The notes below the pieces were generated by a model. That model did not search any database, was not told the DNA's origin, and was given only the letters and a program-made list of their open reading frames with translations. A stretch of DNA of 64,000 nucleotides from Allobosea sp. Leaf344 (GTDB taxonomy: Bacteria > Pseudomonadota > Alphaproteobacteria > Rhizobiales > Beijerinckiaceae), in assembly GCF_001426225.1 (NCBI RefSeq), contig NZ_LMRT01000001.1, positions 462,648 to 526,647 on the forward strand, given 5' to 3'. Shown here piece by piece: positions 44,641-53,612 of this stretch (its first letter is position 1; every line of letters starts with the position of its first letter). Both the position numbers and the translations under genes were made by a program.

Positions 44641-45591
44641 TCAGGCCGCGTTCGACCGTTCCCAGACGGTGATCGCGGCCGCCAGGTCCTCCAGCGAGAC
44701 ACCTGTCGATTTGAAGACGGTGATGCCGCTGTCGGGGTGCGGTCCGGAGATCGTGCCCCGGCAGAGCTCACCGAGCGTCCCGAGCACCTGATCGGCGCTG
44801 TAGCTGCCCTCGCGGATCGCCAGAGCGACGTCGCCGCCCTCCTCGATCGCCTTGCTGGAATCGACGACGACGCGGCCGCGCTGCAGCGCTTCCGCGTCCG
44901 CCTCGCGCATCTGCATGGTGAAGGCGCCGACGAGATCGAGATGGGCGTGGCGCTTCAGCCAGCGGCCATGGATCAGCGGCTCCGTCGCATTGGTGGCGCA
45001 GGAGATGATGTCGGCGGCGCGCGCCTCCCCTTCCAGATCGGTCACCGCACGCGCCGCGATGCCGTCCCGCGCGAGATCGTCGACCACCGCCATCGCAGCC
45101 TCGGGCCGGCGCGCCCAGATCGCGATATCGGTCAGCGGCCGGACGGAGCGATGGGCGCGGATCAGGAAGGGCGCGAGATTGCCGGCGCCGACCATCAGCA
45201 TGCGGCTGGCTTCGGGATAGGCCATGTAGCGGGCCGCCAGCGCCGAGGCGCAGGCCGTGCGCCAGACCGTGAGGCGGTTGCCATCCATCACCGCGAGCGG
45301 CTGGCCGGTCTCGCCATCCATCAGCAGATAGGCCCCCATCACCCCCGGCAGATTGCGCTTGCCGTTGCCGAAGAAGACCGAGACGATCTTGGTCCCGATA
45401 TAGGGCCGCTGCGCCTCCGGCCCGCTCCAGGCCGGCATCACCAGGAGCACGGCCTGCTCGCCCGGCCGCTCGATGCTGTGATGGGCGCGTGGCGGCATCA
45501 CCACATCGGAGCGGAAGGCGAGGTCGAGCCCGTCGATCAACCCCTCGAAGCTGAGCGCGGCGTCGATCTCGGCGGCGTTGAACAGGCGCAT
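44641..45591 (-). CDS. Ornithine cyclodeaminase family protein
   Basis: 316-residue NAD(P)-dependent protein of the ornithine cyclodeaminase / mu-crystallin family. RLTVWRTACASALAARYMA is the substrate/cofactor region and MLMVGAGNLAPFLIRAH the Rossmann motif, with DIISCATNATEPLIHGRWLK and VDSSKAIEEGGDVA near the C-terminus. Members include ornithine cyclodeaminase, alanine dehydrogenase and pyrroline-2-carboxylate reductase; sequence alone cannot choose. It starts 1 bp downstream of the LapA-domain gene's stop. Confidence 0.9.
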   Translation of the reverse strand: MRLFNAAEIDAALSFEGLIDGLDLAFRSDVVMPPRAHHSIERPGEQAVLLVMPAWSGPEAQRPYIGTKIVSVFFGNGKRNLPGVMGAYLLMDGETGQPLAVMDGNRLTVWRTACASALAARYMAYPEASRMLMVGAGNLAPFLIRAHRSVRPLTDIAIWARRPEAAMAVVDDLARDGIAARAVTDLEGEARAADIISCATNATEPLIHGRWLKRHAHLDLVGAFTMQMREADAEALQRGRVVVDSSKAIEEGGDVALAIREGSYSADQVLGTLGELCRGTISGPHPDSGITVFKSTGVSLEDLAAAITVWERSNAA

Positions 45592-45592
45592 C

Positions 45593-45931
45593 TCAGTTGC
45601 GTCCGCTGGTCAAAGCCGGCAGCGCGGAATCCGGCACGGCGGAGCGCAGCATCTGGGTCTCGTTGCGCAGCGCCTCGGCTTCCCGGCGGTTGCGGCGCGC
45701 CGCCTTGCGATGCCGGCTCTGGCCGATCCAGGACGCGAAGCCGCCGATCAGCACGCCGAGCGCCAGCGCGATGAGCACCACGGCGAAGAGCGGGACCTGA
45801 TAGGCCAGCACCGGATTCTCCAGGCTGACCGGATCGAAGGAGACGCGCACCGGCGCCCGGTTGGCGACGGAGAACAGGACGATCGCCAGCGCCACCGGAA
45901 CCAGGATGAGCGCCTTGAAGAAGGATTTCAT
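45593..45931 (-). CDS. LapA (DUF1049) domain membrane protein
   Basis: 112-residue protein with two membrane helices: ALILVPVALAIVLFSVANR and PLFAVVLIALALGVLIGGF, then a basic cytoplasmic coiled coil (HRKAARRNRREAEALRNETQ). This is the LapA / YciS-type layout associated with LPS assembly. GAGGAG lies 6 bases before ATG 45931; the upstream frame extension is not supported. It sits between ihfB and the ornithine cyclodeaminase gene on the minus strand. Confidence 0.87.
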   Translation of the reverse strand: MKSFFKALILVPVALAIVLFSVANRAPVRVSFDPVSLENPVLAYQVPLFAVVLIALALGVLIGGFASWIGQSRHRKAARRNRREAEALRNETQMLRSAVPDSALPALTSGRN

Positions 45932-46028
45932 TGCTATCTCCTCGCGGCTGCGGGCCTGAATTCGGTCAGGGTCGAGCCTGGCCCCGCCGGCCTGCCGGGT
46001 ATGATGGGTCTCGCCGCTGCGGCGCCGC

Positions 46029-46313
46029 TCAGGCCTTGCCGTTGAGCCTGAGGCGCAGCTCCTTGCCGGTCTTGAAGACCGGCACGAATTTCTCCTCGAC
46101 CTCGACCGCGTCGCCGGTGCGCGGATTGCGCCCGACACGGGCCGAGCGGGCCTTGCGGGAAAAGGCACCGAAGCCGCGCAGCTCGACCCGGTCGCCGCGG
46201 GTCAACGCCTTGACGATCTCGTCGAGGATGGCGGTGACGATGGTTTCGATGTCACGCTGATACAGATGCGTGTTGCGTTCGGCAATGCGTTGGACGAGCT
46301 CTGATTTAATCAT
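46029..46313 (-). CDS. ihfB: Integration host factor subunit beta
   Basis: 94-residue DNA-bending protein. [34 protein letters not shown] and the arm tip [20 protein letters not shown] identify IhfB, not HU. ATG 46313 begins MIKSELV. It lies 28 bp downstream of sppA on the same strand, a common order in alphaproteobacteria, and is followed by the LapA gene. Confidence 0.95.
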   Translation of the reverse strand: MIKSELVQRIAERNTHLYQRDIETIVTAILDEIVKALTRGDRVELRGFGAFSRKARSARVGRNPRTGDAVEVEEKFVPVFKTGKELRLRLNGKA

Positions 46314-46341
46314 TGTTCTAGCATAACCACTTGTAGCAACA

Positions 46342-47310
46342 TCATTTTTCGAGGGCAGGCTGCCAGAGCGCCAAGGGCGCGTCAAGCTGCAAACCGAGGG
46401 GCTGTTCGGCGGCGCGGGCGATCAGCGCCGCGACGCTCTGCAGCCCCGCGGCCCGTGCCAGCGCCTCGCCCGCGCTCCAGATGCCGAAGGAGGACGACTC
46501 GCTGCGCCGGCGCCAGTCGCGGATCGGCAAATCTTTCGCCACCCCCTTCTCGCGCTCCAGCCAGCCGATCGCTTCCTCTTCGCCGCCGATCGCATCGACC
46601 AGCTTCAGCGACAGGGCCTGGCGGCCGGAATGCACGCGCCCGTCGGAGACCGCGGCGAGTTCCGCATCGGCGAGCTTGCGCCGGTTCTGCACCAGGCGCT
46701 TGAACCAGTCGTAATTATCCTCGACCACGCGCTGCAGCGCGGCGCGCGCCTCCGGCGAGGTCGGCTCGAAACCGCTCGGCGCCGCCTTCAGCGGGCTCGA
46801 TTTGACGGTCTCGATATTGACGCCGAGCGTATCGAGCAGCCGCCCGACATTGGGGATCTGGAACAGCACGCCGATCGAACCGACAAGCGAGGTCTGCCGG
46901 GCCACGATATGGTCCGAGCCGAGCGCGGCGATATAGCCGCCAGAGGCGGCGAGCCCGTCGACCACCGCGACGACCGGCTTCTTGGCCGCGAGCTGGCGCA
47001 GCGCGTCATGCAGCGCTTCCGAGCCGGTGGTGGTGCCTCCGGGGCTGCTGATCGACAAAAGGACGGCGGAGGCCTTGCTGGTCTCCAGAGATTTGATCAG
47101 CTCCAGGGTGCGCCGATCGCCGGAGATGAATCCGGAGATGGTGACCCGCGCGACATGGGCCTGGGCCAGCGTGCCCGGCGTGCGGCCGGACCAGGCCAGG
47201 CCGGCGACGACCGCGACGGCGACCACCGCCAGCGCGGCGAGCAGCCGCCACAGCGTCAGTTTTCGCCGCAGACTGCGACGGTCTGCGAGCAGATCGGCAT
47301 CGGACGACAT
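46342..47310 (-). CDS. sppA: Signal peptide peptidase SppA (S49 family)
   Basis: 322-residue single-domain S49 protease that degrades cleaved signal peptides in the inner membrane. N-terminal anchor [20 protein letters not shown]. The catalytic Ser is in [15 protein letters not shown] and the Lys in [15 protein letters not shown]. It has the short form (36K type) of length. ATG 47310 ([12 protein letters not shown]) follows GAAACG; the longer frame is not needed. ihfB follows. Confidence 0.93.
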   Translation of the reverse strand: MSSDADLLADRRSLRRKLTLWRLLAALAVVAVAVVAGLAWSGRTPGTLAQAHVARVTISGFISGDRRTLELIKSLETSKASAVLLSISSPGGTTTGSEALHDALRQLAAKKPVVAVVDGLAASGGYIAALGSDHIVARQTSLVGSIGVLFQIPNVGRLLDTLGVNIETVKSSPLKAAPSGFEPTSPEARAALQRVVEDNYDWFKRLVQNRRKLADAELAAVSDGRVHSGRQALSLKLVDAIGGEEEAIGWLEREKGVAKDLPIRDWRRRSESSSFGIWSAGEALARAAGLQSVAALIARAAEQPLGLQLDAPLALWQPALEK

Positions 47311-47389
47311 CGGTGAAACGCTCCGTTCGTGGTCCCGTGATGTAGACGCCCGCGGGCGGGCGGGCAAGGTGACCGAAAGGCACCAGGCC

Positions 47390-48679
47390 TCAGGCCGCGA
47401 CGTGGCCCCGCGCCCGGTCCAGCGCCAGCAAGGCGAGGCCGCTGGCGACCGAGCGGAAGGCGTCGCCGACATGGATGCGCCCGGCGCCGAAGCGGCGGTC
47501 GAACAGCGCCCGCACGGCGGGGACATGGGAGGTGCCGCCGGTCATGAACACGGCCTCGATCGCGCCCGAGCCGAGCCCCGCCTCGGCCAGGGCCCGGTCG
47601 AGCGCGGTCTCGATCGCGCCGACATCCTCGGCGATCCAGCTCTCGAAATCATGCCGGGTAATCGGCGTCTCGATGGCGAGGGAGAGCTGCTTGAAGCGCA
47701 GCACGGTGGCGTCGGCGCCGGAGAGCGCGATCTTGGCGGCGGAGACCGCCCGGTAGAGCTCGTAGCCGAGATCATATTCGATCACCGTCAGCAGATCCTC
47801 GAGCTTGCGCGGCTCGACCGCGTCGCGGATCAGCGCGTGCAGCTCGGCCAGGGTCTCGCGGCTCTTCATCAGCGAGAGCCTGTGCCATTGCGCGAAGGCG
47901 GCATGGTAATGCGCCGGGATGGGCAGGAGCTTCTCGAAGGAACGGTATTGCGAGCCCTTGCCGAGCCGCGGCGAGACGGCGTGCTCGATGATACGATAGT
48001 CGAAAGTGTCGCCGGCGACGCCGACGCCGGCATGCGACAGCGGGATCGCGTCGAGCCGGCCCTGCGCGCCGGGCTCGAAGCGCATGACGGAGAAATCGCT
48101 GGTGCCGCCGCCGAAATCGGCGACCAGCATGGTCTGCGCCCGCTTCAGGTCACGCGCGTACCAATAGGCCGCGCCCAGCGGCTCATAGGCGAAATCGACC
48201 TGCGCCATCCCGGCCTTGGCATAGGAGGCGCGCAGCCGGCCGAGCGCCAGCTCCTCGTCGGGCCGCTCGCCGGCGAAGACCACGGGCCGGCCGGAGACGA
48301 GCGGCGTCGCGCCGAGCCCGTCCAGCCCCGCCGCGAGATCGGACAGGAACACCCCGATCAGATCCTCGAGCCGGTAGAGTTTTCCGAACAGCCGGGTCTC
48401 CTGGAAGGCGCGGCTGGAGAGATAGGTCTTGAGCGACTGCAGGAAGCGATGCTCCGTCGTCATGCCCAGCGCCATGTCGAGCGCGTCGGGGCCGCTGACA
48501 TGGGCGATATGGCTTTTGGGCGGGCGGCCCTCGCGCCAGAACATCAACGCCGAGCGATAGGCGTCGACCGCACCCTGCCGCGTGGCGAAGCTGCGGGTCG
48601 TGACCGCGCCATCCGCGTCGGCCAGGGCCACCACGCTGTTGGTGGTGCCGAAATCGATGCCGATGGCGGCGGTGGGCAT
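47390..48679 (-). CDS. Hsp70 family protein, YegD-like
   Basis: 429-residue Hsp70-type ATPase domain without the usual substrate-binding domain. Phosphate-1 motif AIGIDFGTTNSVVAL, phosphate-2 MLVADFGGGTSDFSVM and adenosine motif VFMTGGTSHVPAVR are intact. This is the layout of YegD-like chaperone homologues, whose function is unknown. ATG 48679 is chosen; the open frame further upstream runs into 7-bp repeats and gives repetitive nonsense. Confidence 0.9.
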   Translation of the reverse strand: MPTAAIGIDFGTTNSVVALADADGAVTTRSFATRQGAVDAYRSALMFWREGRPPKSHIAHVSGPDALDMALGMTTEHRFLQSLKTYLSSRAFQETRLFGKLYRLEDLIGVFLSDLAAGLDGLGATPLVSGRPVVFAGERPDEELALGRLRASYAKAGMAQVDFAYEPLGAAYWYARDLKRAQTMLVADFGGGTSDFSVMRFEPGAQGRLDAIPLSHAGVGVAGDTFDYRIIEHAVSPRLGKGSQYRSFEKLLPIPAHYHAAFAQWHRLSLMKSRETLAELHALIRDAVEPRKLEDLLTVIEYDLGYELYRAVSAAKIALSGADATVLRFKQLSLAIETPITRHDFESWIAEDVGAIETALDRALAEAGLGSGAIEAVFMTGGTSHVPAVRALFDRRFGAGRIHVGDAFRSVASGLALLALDRARGHVAA

Positions 48680-48710
48680 GGGATGGGTCCTGTCGGGAAT
48701 GGGATGAGGG

Positions 48711-48861
48711 CGAGTGGCGAGTGGCGAGTGGCGAATGGGGAATGGGGAATGGGGAATGGGGAATGAGGAAGCGAAGCTTCTGATTGCGGCAAGGAACGCG
48801 TTACCCACTCGCCATTCGCCACTCGCCATTCGCCACTCGCTATTCGCCACTCGCCATTCGC
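48711..48861. repeat. Palindromic array of 7-bp repeats
   Basis: Left arm 48711-48766: eight 7-mers, CGAGTGG x3, CGAATGG, GGAATGG x3, GGAATGA. Right arm 48806-48861: eight 7-mers alternating CACTCGC and CATTCGC (one TATTCGC). The right arm is roughly the reverse complement of the left, separated by about 39 bases of non-repeat sequence. It lies between yegD-like and rpsA. It can form a large cruciform or hairpin. It is not CRISPR (units too short, no spacers). Confidence 0.9.
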
Positions 48862-48881
48862 CCCGATCCTTTCGCCGAAAC

Positions 48882-48912
48882 AAAAGCCCGCGCGGATCGC
48901 TCCGCGCGGGCT
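48882..48912 (-). terminator. Rho-independent terminator of rpsA
   Basis: A perfect 12-bp stem (AGCCCGCGCGGA / TCCGCGCGGGCT) with a 4-base loop, followed on the minus strand by TTTTG, lies 34 bp past the rpsA stop. Confidence 0.85.
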
Positions 48913-48946
48913 GCGATGGGGGCCGGCCGCCGGAGCGGCCGAGGCC

Positions 48947-50653
48947 TCACTTCTTCTCGGTCGTCGCCTTCTTGAGGGCGGCGCCCAGGATGTCGCCGAG
49001 CGAGGCACCGGAATCGGCGGAGCCGTACTGGGCCATCGCCTCCTTCTCCTCGGCCATCTCCAGAGCCTTGATCGAGACCTGGATCTTGCGGGCCTTCTTG
49101 TCGAAGAGGACGACGCGGGCATCGACCTTCTCGCCGGCCGCGAAGCGCTCGGGGCGCTGCTCGGACCGCTCACGCGCGATTTCGGCGCGCTTGATGAAGG
49201 TGGTCATGTCGGTGCCGGCGATCTTCACGTCGAGACCGGCCTCCTTGACCTCGATCACCTCGCAGGTGACGACCTGGCCCTTCTTGAACTCGCCGGCATC
49301 CACGAAGGGATCGCCGCCGAGCTGCTTCAGGCCGAGCGAGATGCGCTCCTTCTCGACGTCCACATCGAGCACGACAGCCTGCAGCATGTCGCCCTTCTTG
49401 TATTCCTCGATGACCTGCTCGCCCGGACGGTTCCAGTCGAGATCCGAGAGGTGGATCATGCCGTCGATATCGCCTTCCAGGCCGAGGAACAGGCCGAACT
49501 CGGTCTTGTTCTTGACCTCGCCCTCGACCACCGAACCGGACGGGTGGGTCTCCGCGAAGACCTCCCACGGGTTGCGCAGGGTCTGCTTGAGGCCCAGCGA
49601 GATGCGGCGCTTGACCTGATCGACCTCGAGGATCGCGACATCGACTTCCTGGGAGGTCGAGACGATCTTGCCGGGGTGGACGTTCTTCTTGGTCCAGGAC
49701 ATCTCCGAGACGTGGATGAGGCCTTCGATGCCCGGCTCCACCTCGACGAAGGCGCCGTAATCCGTGATGTTGGTGACGCGGCCCTTGAGGCGCGCACCGA
49801 CCGGATAACGGGCGGCGATGCCATCCCACGGATCGGCGAGCAGCTGCTTGATGCCGAGCGAGATGCGGTGGGTGTCCTGGTTGATCTTGATGATCTTGAC
49901 CTTGACCGTCTGGCCGATGGTCACGACCTCGGACGGGTGGTTGACGCGGCGCCAGGCCATGTCGGTGACATGGAGCAGGCCGTCAATGCCGCCGAGATCG
50001 ACGAAGGCACCGTATTCCGTGATGTTCTTGACGACGCCGTCGATGACCTGGCCCTCTTCGAGCGAAGCCACTAGCTCGGAGCGCGCCTCGGCGCGGGTCT
50101 CTTCGAGGACGGTGCGGCGCGACACGACGATGTTGCCGCGGCGGCGATCCATCTTGAGGATCTCGAAGGGCTGCGGCTGGCCCATCAGCGGGCCGACGTC
50201 GCGGATCGGACGGATATCGACCTGCGAGCGCGGCAGGAAGGCGACGGCGCCGTCGAGATCGACGGTGTAGCCACCCTTGACCGTGTTGAAGATGACGCCC
50301 GAGACCTTCTCGCGAGCCTCGAAAGCCTTTTCGAGCTTGACCCAGCTCTCCTCGCGGCGCGCCTTGTCGCGCGAGATGACGGCTTCGCCCAGCGCGTTCT
50401 CGATCCGGTCCAGATAGACCTCGACCTCGTCGCCGACCTTCAGCTCCTGGTCACGGCCCGGGCCGGTGAATTCCTTGAGCGCGACGCGCCCTTCCGTCTT
50501 CAGGCCGACATCGATGATCGCCATGTCCTTCTCGATGGCGACGACGATGCCCTTGATGACGGAGCCTTCCAGCGCATCGTTGCGATTGAAGGACTCTTCG
50601 AGCAGGGCGGCGAAATCCTCGCGGCCTGCATTATAGCTCTCTACGGCTGACAT
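48947..50653 (-). CDS. rpsA: 30S ribosomal protein S1
   Basis: 568-residue S1 with six S1/OB repeats. [20 protein letters not shown] (repeat 3) and [20 protein letters not shown] (repeat 4) are textbook S1 motifs, as is [20 protein letters not shown] (repeat 5). It binds mRNA and helps initiation at structured leaders. ATG 50653 is preceded by AGGAGCACAT. An upstream in-frame extension over the leader is not translated. A consensus-like promoter lies at 50917-50945, giving a leader of about 257 nt. cmk, often adjacent in rhizobia, is not in the window here. Confidence 0.96.
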   Translation of the reverse strand: MSAVESYNAGREDFAALLEESFNRNDALEGSVIKGIVVAIEKDMAIIDVGLKTEGRVALKEFTGPGRDQELKVGDEVEVYLDRIENALGEAVISRDKARREESWVKLEKAFEAREKVSGVIFNTVKGGYTVDLDGAVAFLPRSQVDIRPIRDVGPLMGQPQPFEILKMDRRRGNIVVSRRTVLEETRAEARSELVASLEEGQVIDGVVKNITEYGAFVDLGGIDGLLHVTDMAWRRVNHPSEVVTIGQTVKVKIIKINQDTHRISLGIKQLLADPWDGIAARYPVGARLKGRVTNITDYGAFVEVEPGIEGLIHVSEMSWTKKNVHPGKIVSTSQEVDVAILEVDQVKRRISLGLKQTLRNPWEVFAETHPSGSVVEGEVKNKTEFGLFLGLEGDIDGMIHLSDLDWNRPGEQVIEEYKKGDMLQAVVLDVDVEKERISLGLKQLGGDPFVDAGEFKKGQVVTCEVIEVKEAGLDVKIAGTDMTTFIKRAEIARERSEQRPERFAAGEKVDARVVLFDKKARKIQVSIKALEMAEEKEAMAQYGSADSGASLGDILGAALKKATTEKK

Positions 50654-50855
50654 ATGTGCTCCTGACGCCGGGCGCGTATCCCGCGCATGACCGGCAAGCG
50701 CCGATTGGGTTGGTGTTGCGGGCCGGATCCGCACGACGGCGCCTCCGAAGAGGGATGCCTGGGTCGAGCCTGCGCCGAGGGCGCCGGGGCTCTGGCAGGC
50801 GGCGCTGGGCCGTCGCTTGAATCCGCATCGGAAGGGTCCGCTCCAAACACCAAAC

Positions 50856-50880
50856 GGGAGCCGGCCCTTCGGCCGCTCCC
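50856..50880 (-). terminator. Hairpin in the rpsA leader / after the chemoreceptor gene
   Basis: A bulged stem (GGGAG-C-GGCC / GGCC-G-CTCCC) with loop CTTC, followed on the minus strand by GTTTGGTGTTTGG. It lies about 110 bp past the chemoreceptor stop and 50 bp into the predicted rpsA leader. It could end the upstream transcript or act as a leader element. Confidence 0.4.
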
Positions 50881-50916
50881 GGCGCATGATCGATCACGGC
50901 CATTCGGACAGTCGCG

Positions 50917-50945
50917 ATGTAGTGGAAAGCGGGTTTCAGGGCAAG
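50917..50945 (-). promoter_or_regulatory. Predicted rpsA promoter
   Basis: Minus strand: CTTGCC, 17 bp, CTACAT. This fits the alphaproteobacterial housekeeping pattern CTTGAC-N17-CTATAT. The predicted start near 50910 leaves about 257 bases of leader before the rpsA ATG. The 338-bp gap between rpsA and the chemoreceptor gene holds no other gene. Confidence 0.5.
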
Positions 50946-50991
50946 AGGCCAGGCCGGAGCCCGGCCCGCTCCCCGGCGGCGCGAGCCCGCC

Positions 50992-52821
50992 TCAGAACTC
51001 CGACCAGCCTCCGCCGCCGCCGGCGGCGGCCCGGCGCGCCGGGGCGGGCGCGGGCGCGGGCGCCCGGGCGGGCTGGCGGACCGCCCCCATATGCGGCGCC
51101 GCCTGGCGCAGCTCGGCCAGGACGCTGCCTTCGAGATCGCGCGAGATGCCCCCCGACAGGCGGAACTGGGTGACCATCTCCTTGAGGGCGGCAGTCGCCT
51201 GCTCGAGCTCGCGCGCGACGCCGGCGCTCTGCTCGGCCATGGAGGAGTTCTGCTGGGTGATGTCGTCCATATGGGCGACGACCTTGGCGACCTCCTCGAT
51301 GCCGTTGGCCTGTTCGGCCGAGGCGCTGGAGATGTCGCCGAGGGCGGAGGCGACGCTGGTCGAGGAGGTGACGATCTCCGACAGCGCGGTGCCCGCATCC
51401 TGGACCAGCTTGACCCCGCTCGCCACCTGCTGGGTCGAGTTCAGGATCAGCTTCTTGATGTCGTTGGCCGCCTCGCTGGAGCGCTGGGCGAGAGCCCGCA
51501 CCTCCGAGGCCACCACCGCGAAGCCCTTGCCGGCATCGCCGGCGCGCGCCGCCTCGACCGCGGCGTTCAGCGCCAGGAGATTGGTCTGGAAGGCGATGTT
51601 GTCGATGACCGTGATGATCTCGGCGATGTCGTTCGAGGCCTGTTCGATGCGCTGCATCGCGCCGACCGCCTCGGTGACGATGGTGCCGCCCCGCTTGGCG
51701 ACCTCATTGGCCTGGGCACCGAGCTCGGTCGCCTCCTGGGCCCGCCCGGCGCTCTGCTTCACGGAGGCCGAGAGCTCCTCCGTCGTTGCCGCCGTCTCCT
51801 CCAGGCTGCTCGCCTGCTCCTCGGCGCGCTGCGCGAGATTGCGGCTGTCATGGCTGATCCGCGTCGCGCCGGACGAGATCTGCACCGAGATCTCCGAGAC
51901 CGTGCGGATGACCCCGGAGACCGAATCGAGCAGCTCGTTCACGCCCTGGCAGAGATCGGCGATCTCGCCGCTCTTGCCCAGCGTGTCGACGCGGCTGGTG
52001 AGATCCTTGTTCATCGCGGCCTGGACCACGGTGCGGGTCTCGGCGACGGCCAGGCGCAGCACCTCCTGCGCCGCCTTGGTGGCAGTGATGTCGGTCGCGA
52101 ATTTCACCACCTTGTAGGGCTTGCCGAGCGCGTCGAAGATCGGGTTGTAGCTCGCCTGGATCCAGATCTGGCGGCCGCCCTTGCCGAGGCGGAGATATTG
52201 CCCCTCGTCATATTCGCCGCGGCCGAGCTTCTCCCAGAAACGGGCGTAATCCGAGGATTTGCGCTCCTCGGCCGCGATGAACATGCTGTGATGCTTGCCG
52301 ATGATCTCGGAGCGCTGATAGCCCAGCGCATCGAGGAAGTTCTGGTTGGCGTCGAGGATGTTGCCCGCCAGATCGAAGGAGATGATCGCCTGCGACTTGT
52401 TGATCGCCGCGATCTGCCCTTCGAGATCGGCGAAGACGCTCTTGGTCGCGGTGATGTCGGTGGCGAATTTGACCACCTTGACCGGCTTGCCGGCGCTGTT
52501 GAGGATCGGCGTATAGGTCGCCTGCAGCCAGATCCGCTTGCCGCCCTTGCCGACGCGCAGGAACTGGGCCTCAATGGCCTCGCCCGCCTTGAGCCGGCTC
52601 CAGAACGCCGCATAATCGGAAGACGACGCATAGCCGCTTTCGACGAAGAGAGAATGATGCTTGCCGACCACCTCAGAGCGGTCATAGCCGACGACGCGCA
52701 GGAAATTGTCGTTCGCCTCGAGGATGCGACCGGTCACATCGAATTCGATAACCGCTTGCGAGCGCCTGATGGCGGCAGCTTCGCCTGCCACGCTCTTGCC
52801 GCCGAATATGCCCAGTGCCAC
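50992..52821 (-). CDS. Soluble methyl-accepting chemotaxis protein with two PAS domains
   Basis: 609-residue chemoreceptor with no membrane segment, so it is cytoplasmic. Two tandem PAS/PAC modules (about residues 18-115 and 140-237) are near-duplicates: both contain GKHHS, SSDYA, a W-Q-A-(T/S)-Y segment and end [17 protein letters not shown]-like linker follows, then the signalling domain with the hairpin tip [20 protein letters not shown]. The C-terminus is Ala/Pro-rich and ends GGGWSEF, resembling the W-x-x-F pentapeptide that tethers CheR/CheB. No che genes are adjacent. PAS suggests redox, light or ligand sensing. Confidence 0.93.
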   Translation of the reverse strand: MALGIFGGKSVAGEAAAIRRSQAVIEFDVTGRILEANDNFLRVVGYDRSEVVGKHHSLFVESGYASSSDYAAFWSRLKAGEAIEAQFLRVGKGGKRIWLQATYTPILNSAGKPVKVVKFATDITATKSVFADLEGQIAAINKSQAIISFDLAGNILDANQNFLDALGYQRSEIIGKHHSMFIAAEERKSSDYARFWEKLGRGEYDEGQYLRLGKGGRQIWIQASYNPIFDALGKPYKVVKFATDITATKAAQEVLRLAVAETRTVVQAAMNKDLTSRVDTLGKSGEIADLCQGVNELLDSVSGVIRTVSEISVQISSGATRISHDSRNLAQRAEEQASSLEETAATTEELSASVKQSAGRAQEATELGAQANEVAKRGGTIVTEAVGAMQRIEQASNDIAEIITVIDNIAFQTNLLALNAAVEAARAGDAGKGFAVVASEVRALAQRSSEAANDIKKLILNSTQQVASGVKLVQDAGTALSEIVTSSTSVASALGDISSASAEQANGIEEVAKVVAHMDDITQQNSSMAEQSAGVARELEQATAALKEMVTQFRLSGGISRDLEGSVLAELRQAAPHMGAVRQPARAPAPAPAPARRAAAGGGGGWSEF

Positions 52822-52891
52822 GGTCGCTCTCTCCTCTGTCGCTGGCCCGACGCCAGCGGAACATGGTTACCGTATGGGCAAATTCCTGACC

Positions 52892-52974
52892 GTACGTTAA
52901 TAACGGCCCTAATCAGAAATGATCTTCGTTATATTTTTACGGAAAGATTGACCTTAAGAGTGAAATTAACGTAC
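52892..52974. promoter_or_regulatory. Divergent intergenic region with inverted repeat GTACGTTAAT / ATTAACGTAC
   Basis: Perfect 10-bp arms at 52892-52901 and 52965-52974, 63 bp apart, lie in the AT-rich gap between the chemoreceptor gene (minus) and lemA (plus). Each arm contains a TTAA-type half-site. TTAA-N8-TTAAC at 52954-52970 is one base off the CtrA spacing. Coordinated control of both genes by a dimeric regulator is possible. Confidence 0.4.
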
Positions 52975-53018
52975 CTGCACAACTACTGCGCGGGCTAATG
53001 GAATAAATGGGAGCGGCT

Positions 53019-53576
53019 ATGGGTTGGGTGATTCTCGGACTGGTCGCCGCGGCGGCGCTCTATGCGGTCACGGTCTATAACGGGCTGGTCGCGATGCGGC
53101 AACGCGTGGGGCAGGCCTATGCGGATGTCGACGTGCAGCTAAAGCAGCGCCACGACCTGATCCCCAATCTGGTCGAGACGGTGCGGGGCTACGCCACCCA
53201 TGAGCGCGAAACCTTCGATGCCGTGATCGCGGCGCGCAACGCGGCGCAGGGCGCCGGCGGCGTGCAGGCGCAGGCCGCCGCGGAGCAGCAGCTCGCCGGG
53301 GCCGTCGGCCGGCTGCTGGCCCTGGCGGAGGCCTATCCCGATCTCAAGGCGAGCGCCAATTTCCAGCAGCTCCAGACCGATCTCGGCAATGTCGAGGACA
53401 AGCTCGCCGCGGCGAGGCGCTTCTTCAACCTGGCGGTGGGCGAGTACAACGCCGCGATCCAGGCCTTCCCGGCCGTGCTCTTCGCCGCTCCGATGGGTTT
53501 CGCCCCGCGCGAGTTCTTCGATGTCGGCGAAACCGCGCGGATCCAGCTCGACAAGCCGCCCAGCGTCAAGTTCTGA
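53019..53576 (+). CDS. LemA family protein
   Basis: 185-residue LemA protein: one N-terminal membrane helix (MGWVILGLVAAAALYAVTVY) followed by a helical bundle with QAYADVDVQLKQRHDLIPNL, TVRGYATHERETF, YPDLKASANFQQLQ and FFNLAVGEYNAAIQAFPAV. The start ATG 53019 has GGGAGC five bases before it; ATG 53007 has none. An M48 protease gene follows after 36 bp, the common LemA-protease pairing. Function in the envelope is unclear. Confidence 0.9.
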   Translation: MGWVILGLVAAAALYAVTVYNGLVAMRQRVGQAYADVDVQLKQRHDLIPNLVETVRGYATHERETFDAVIAARNAAQGAGGVQAQAAAEQQLAGAVGRLLALAEAYPDLKASANFQQLQTDLGNVEDKLAAARRFFNLAVGEYNAAIQAFPAVLFAAPMGFAPREFFDVGETARIQLDKPPSVKF

Positions 53577-53612
53577 CGGCACCGGCCGGTGGCGTGACGG
53601 GAGCCGCAAGCG

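Noticed and set aside
46982..48766. 594-codon plus-strand ORF running into the 7-bp repeats
   Set aside because: Antisense to sppA and the Hsp70-like gene, ending in repetitive sequence. No motif.
48711..48861. CRISPR array
   Set aside because: Repeat units are 7 bp without spacers and form an inverted array; no cas gene is nearby.
52954..52970. CtrA site TTAA-N8-TTAAC near lemA
   Set aside because: Spacing is 8, not 7; kept only as a remark in the inverted-repeat entry.
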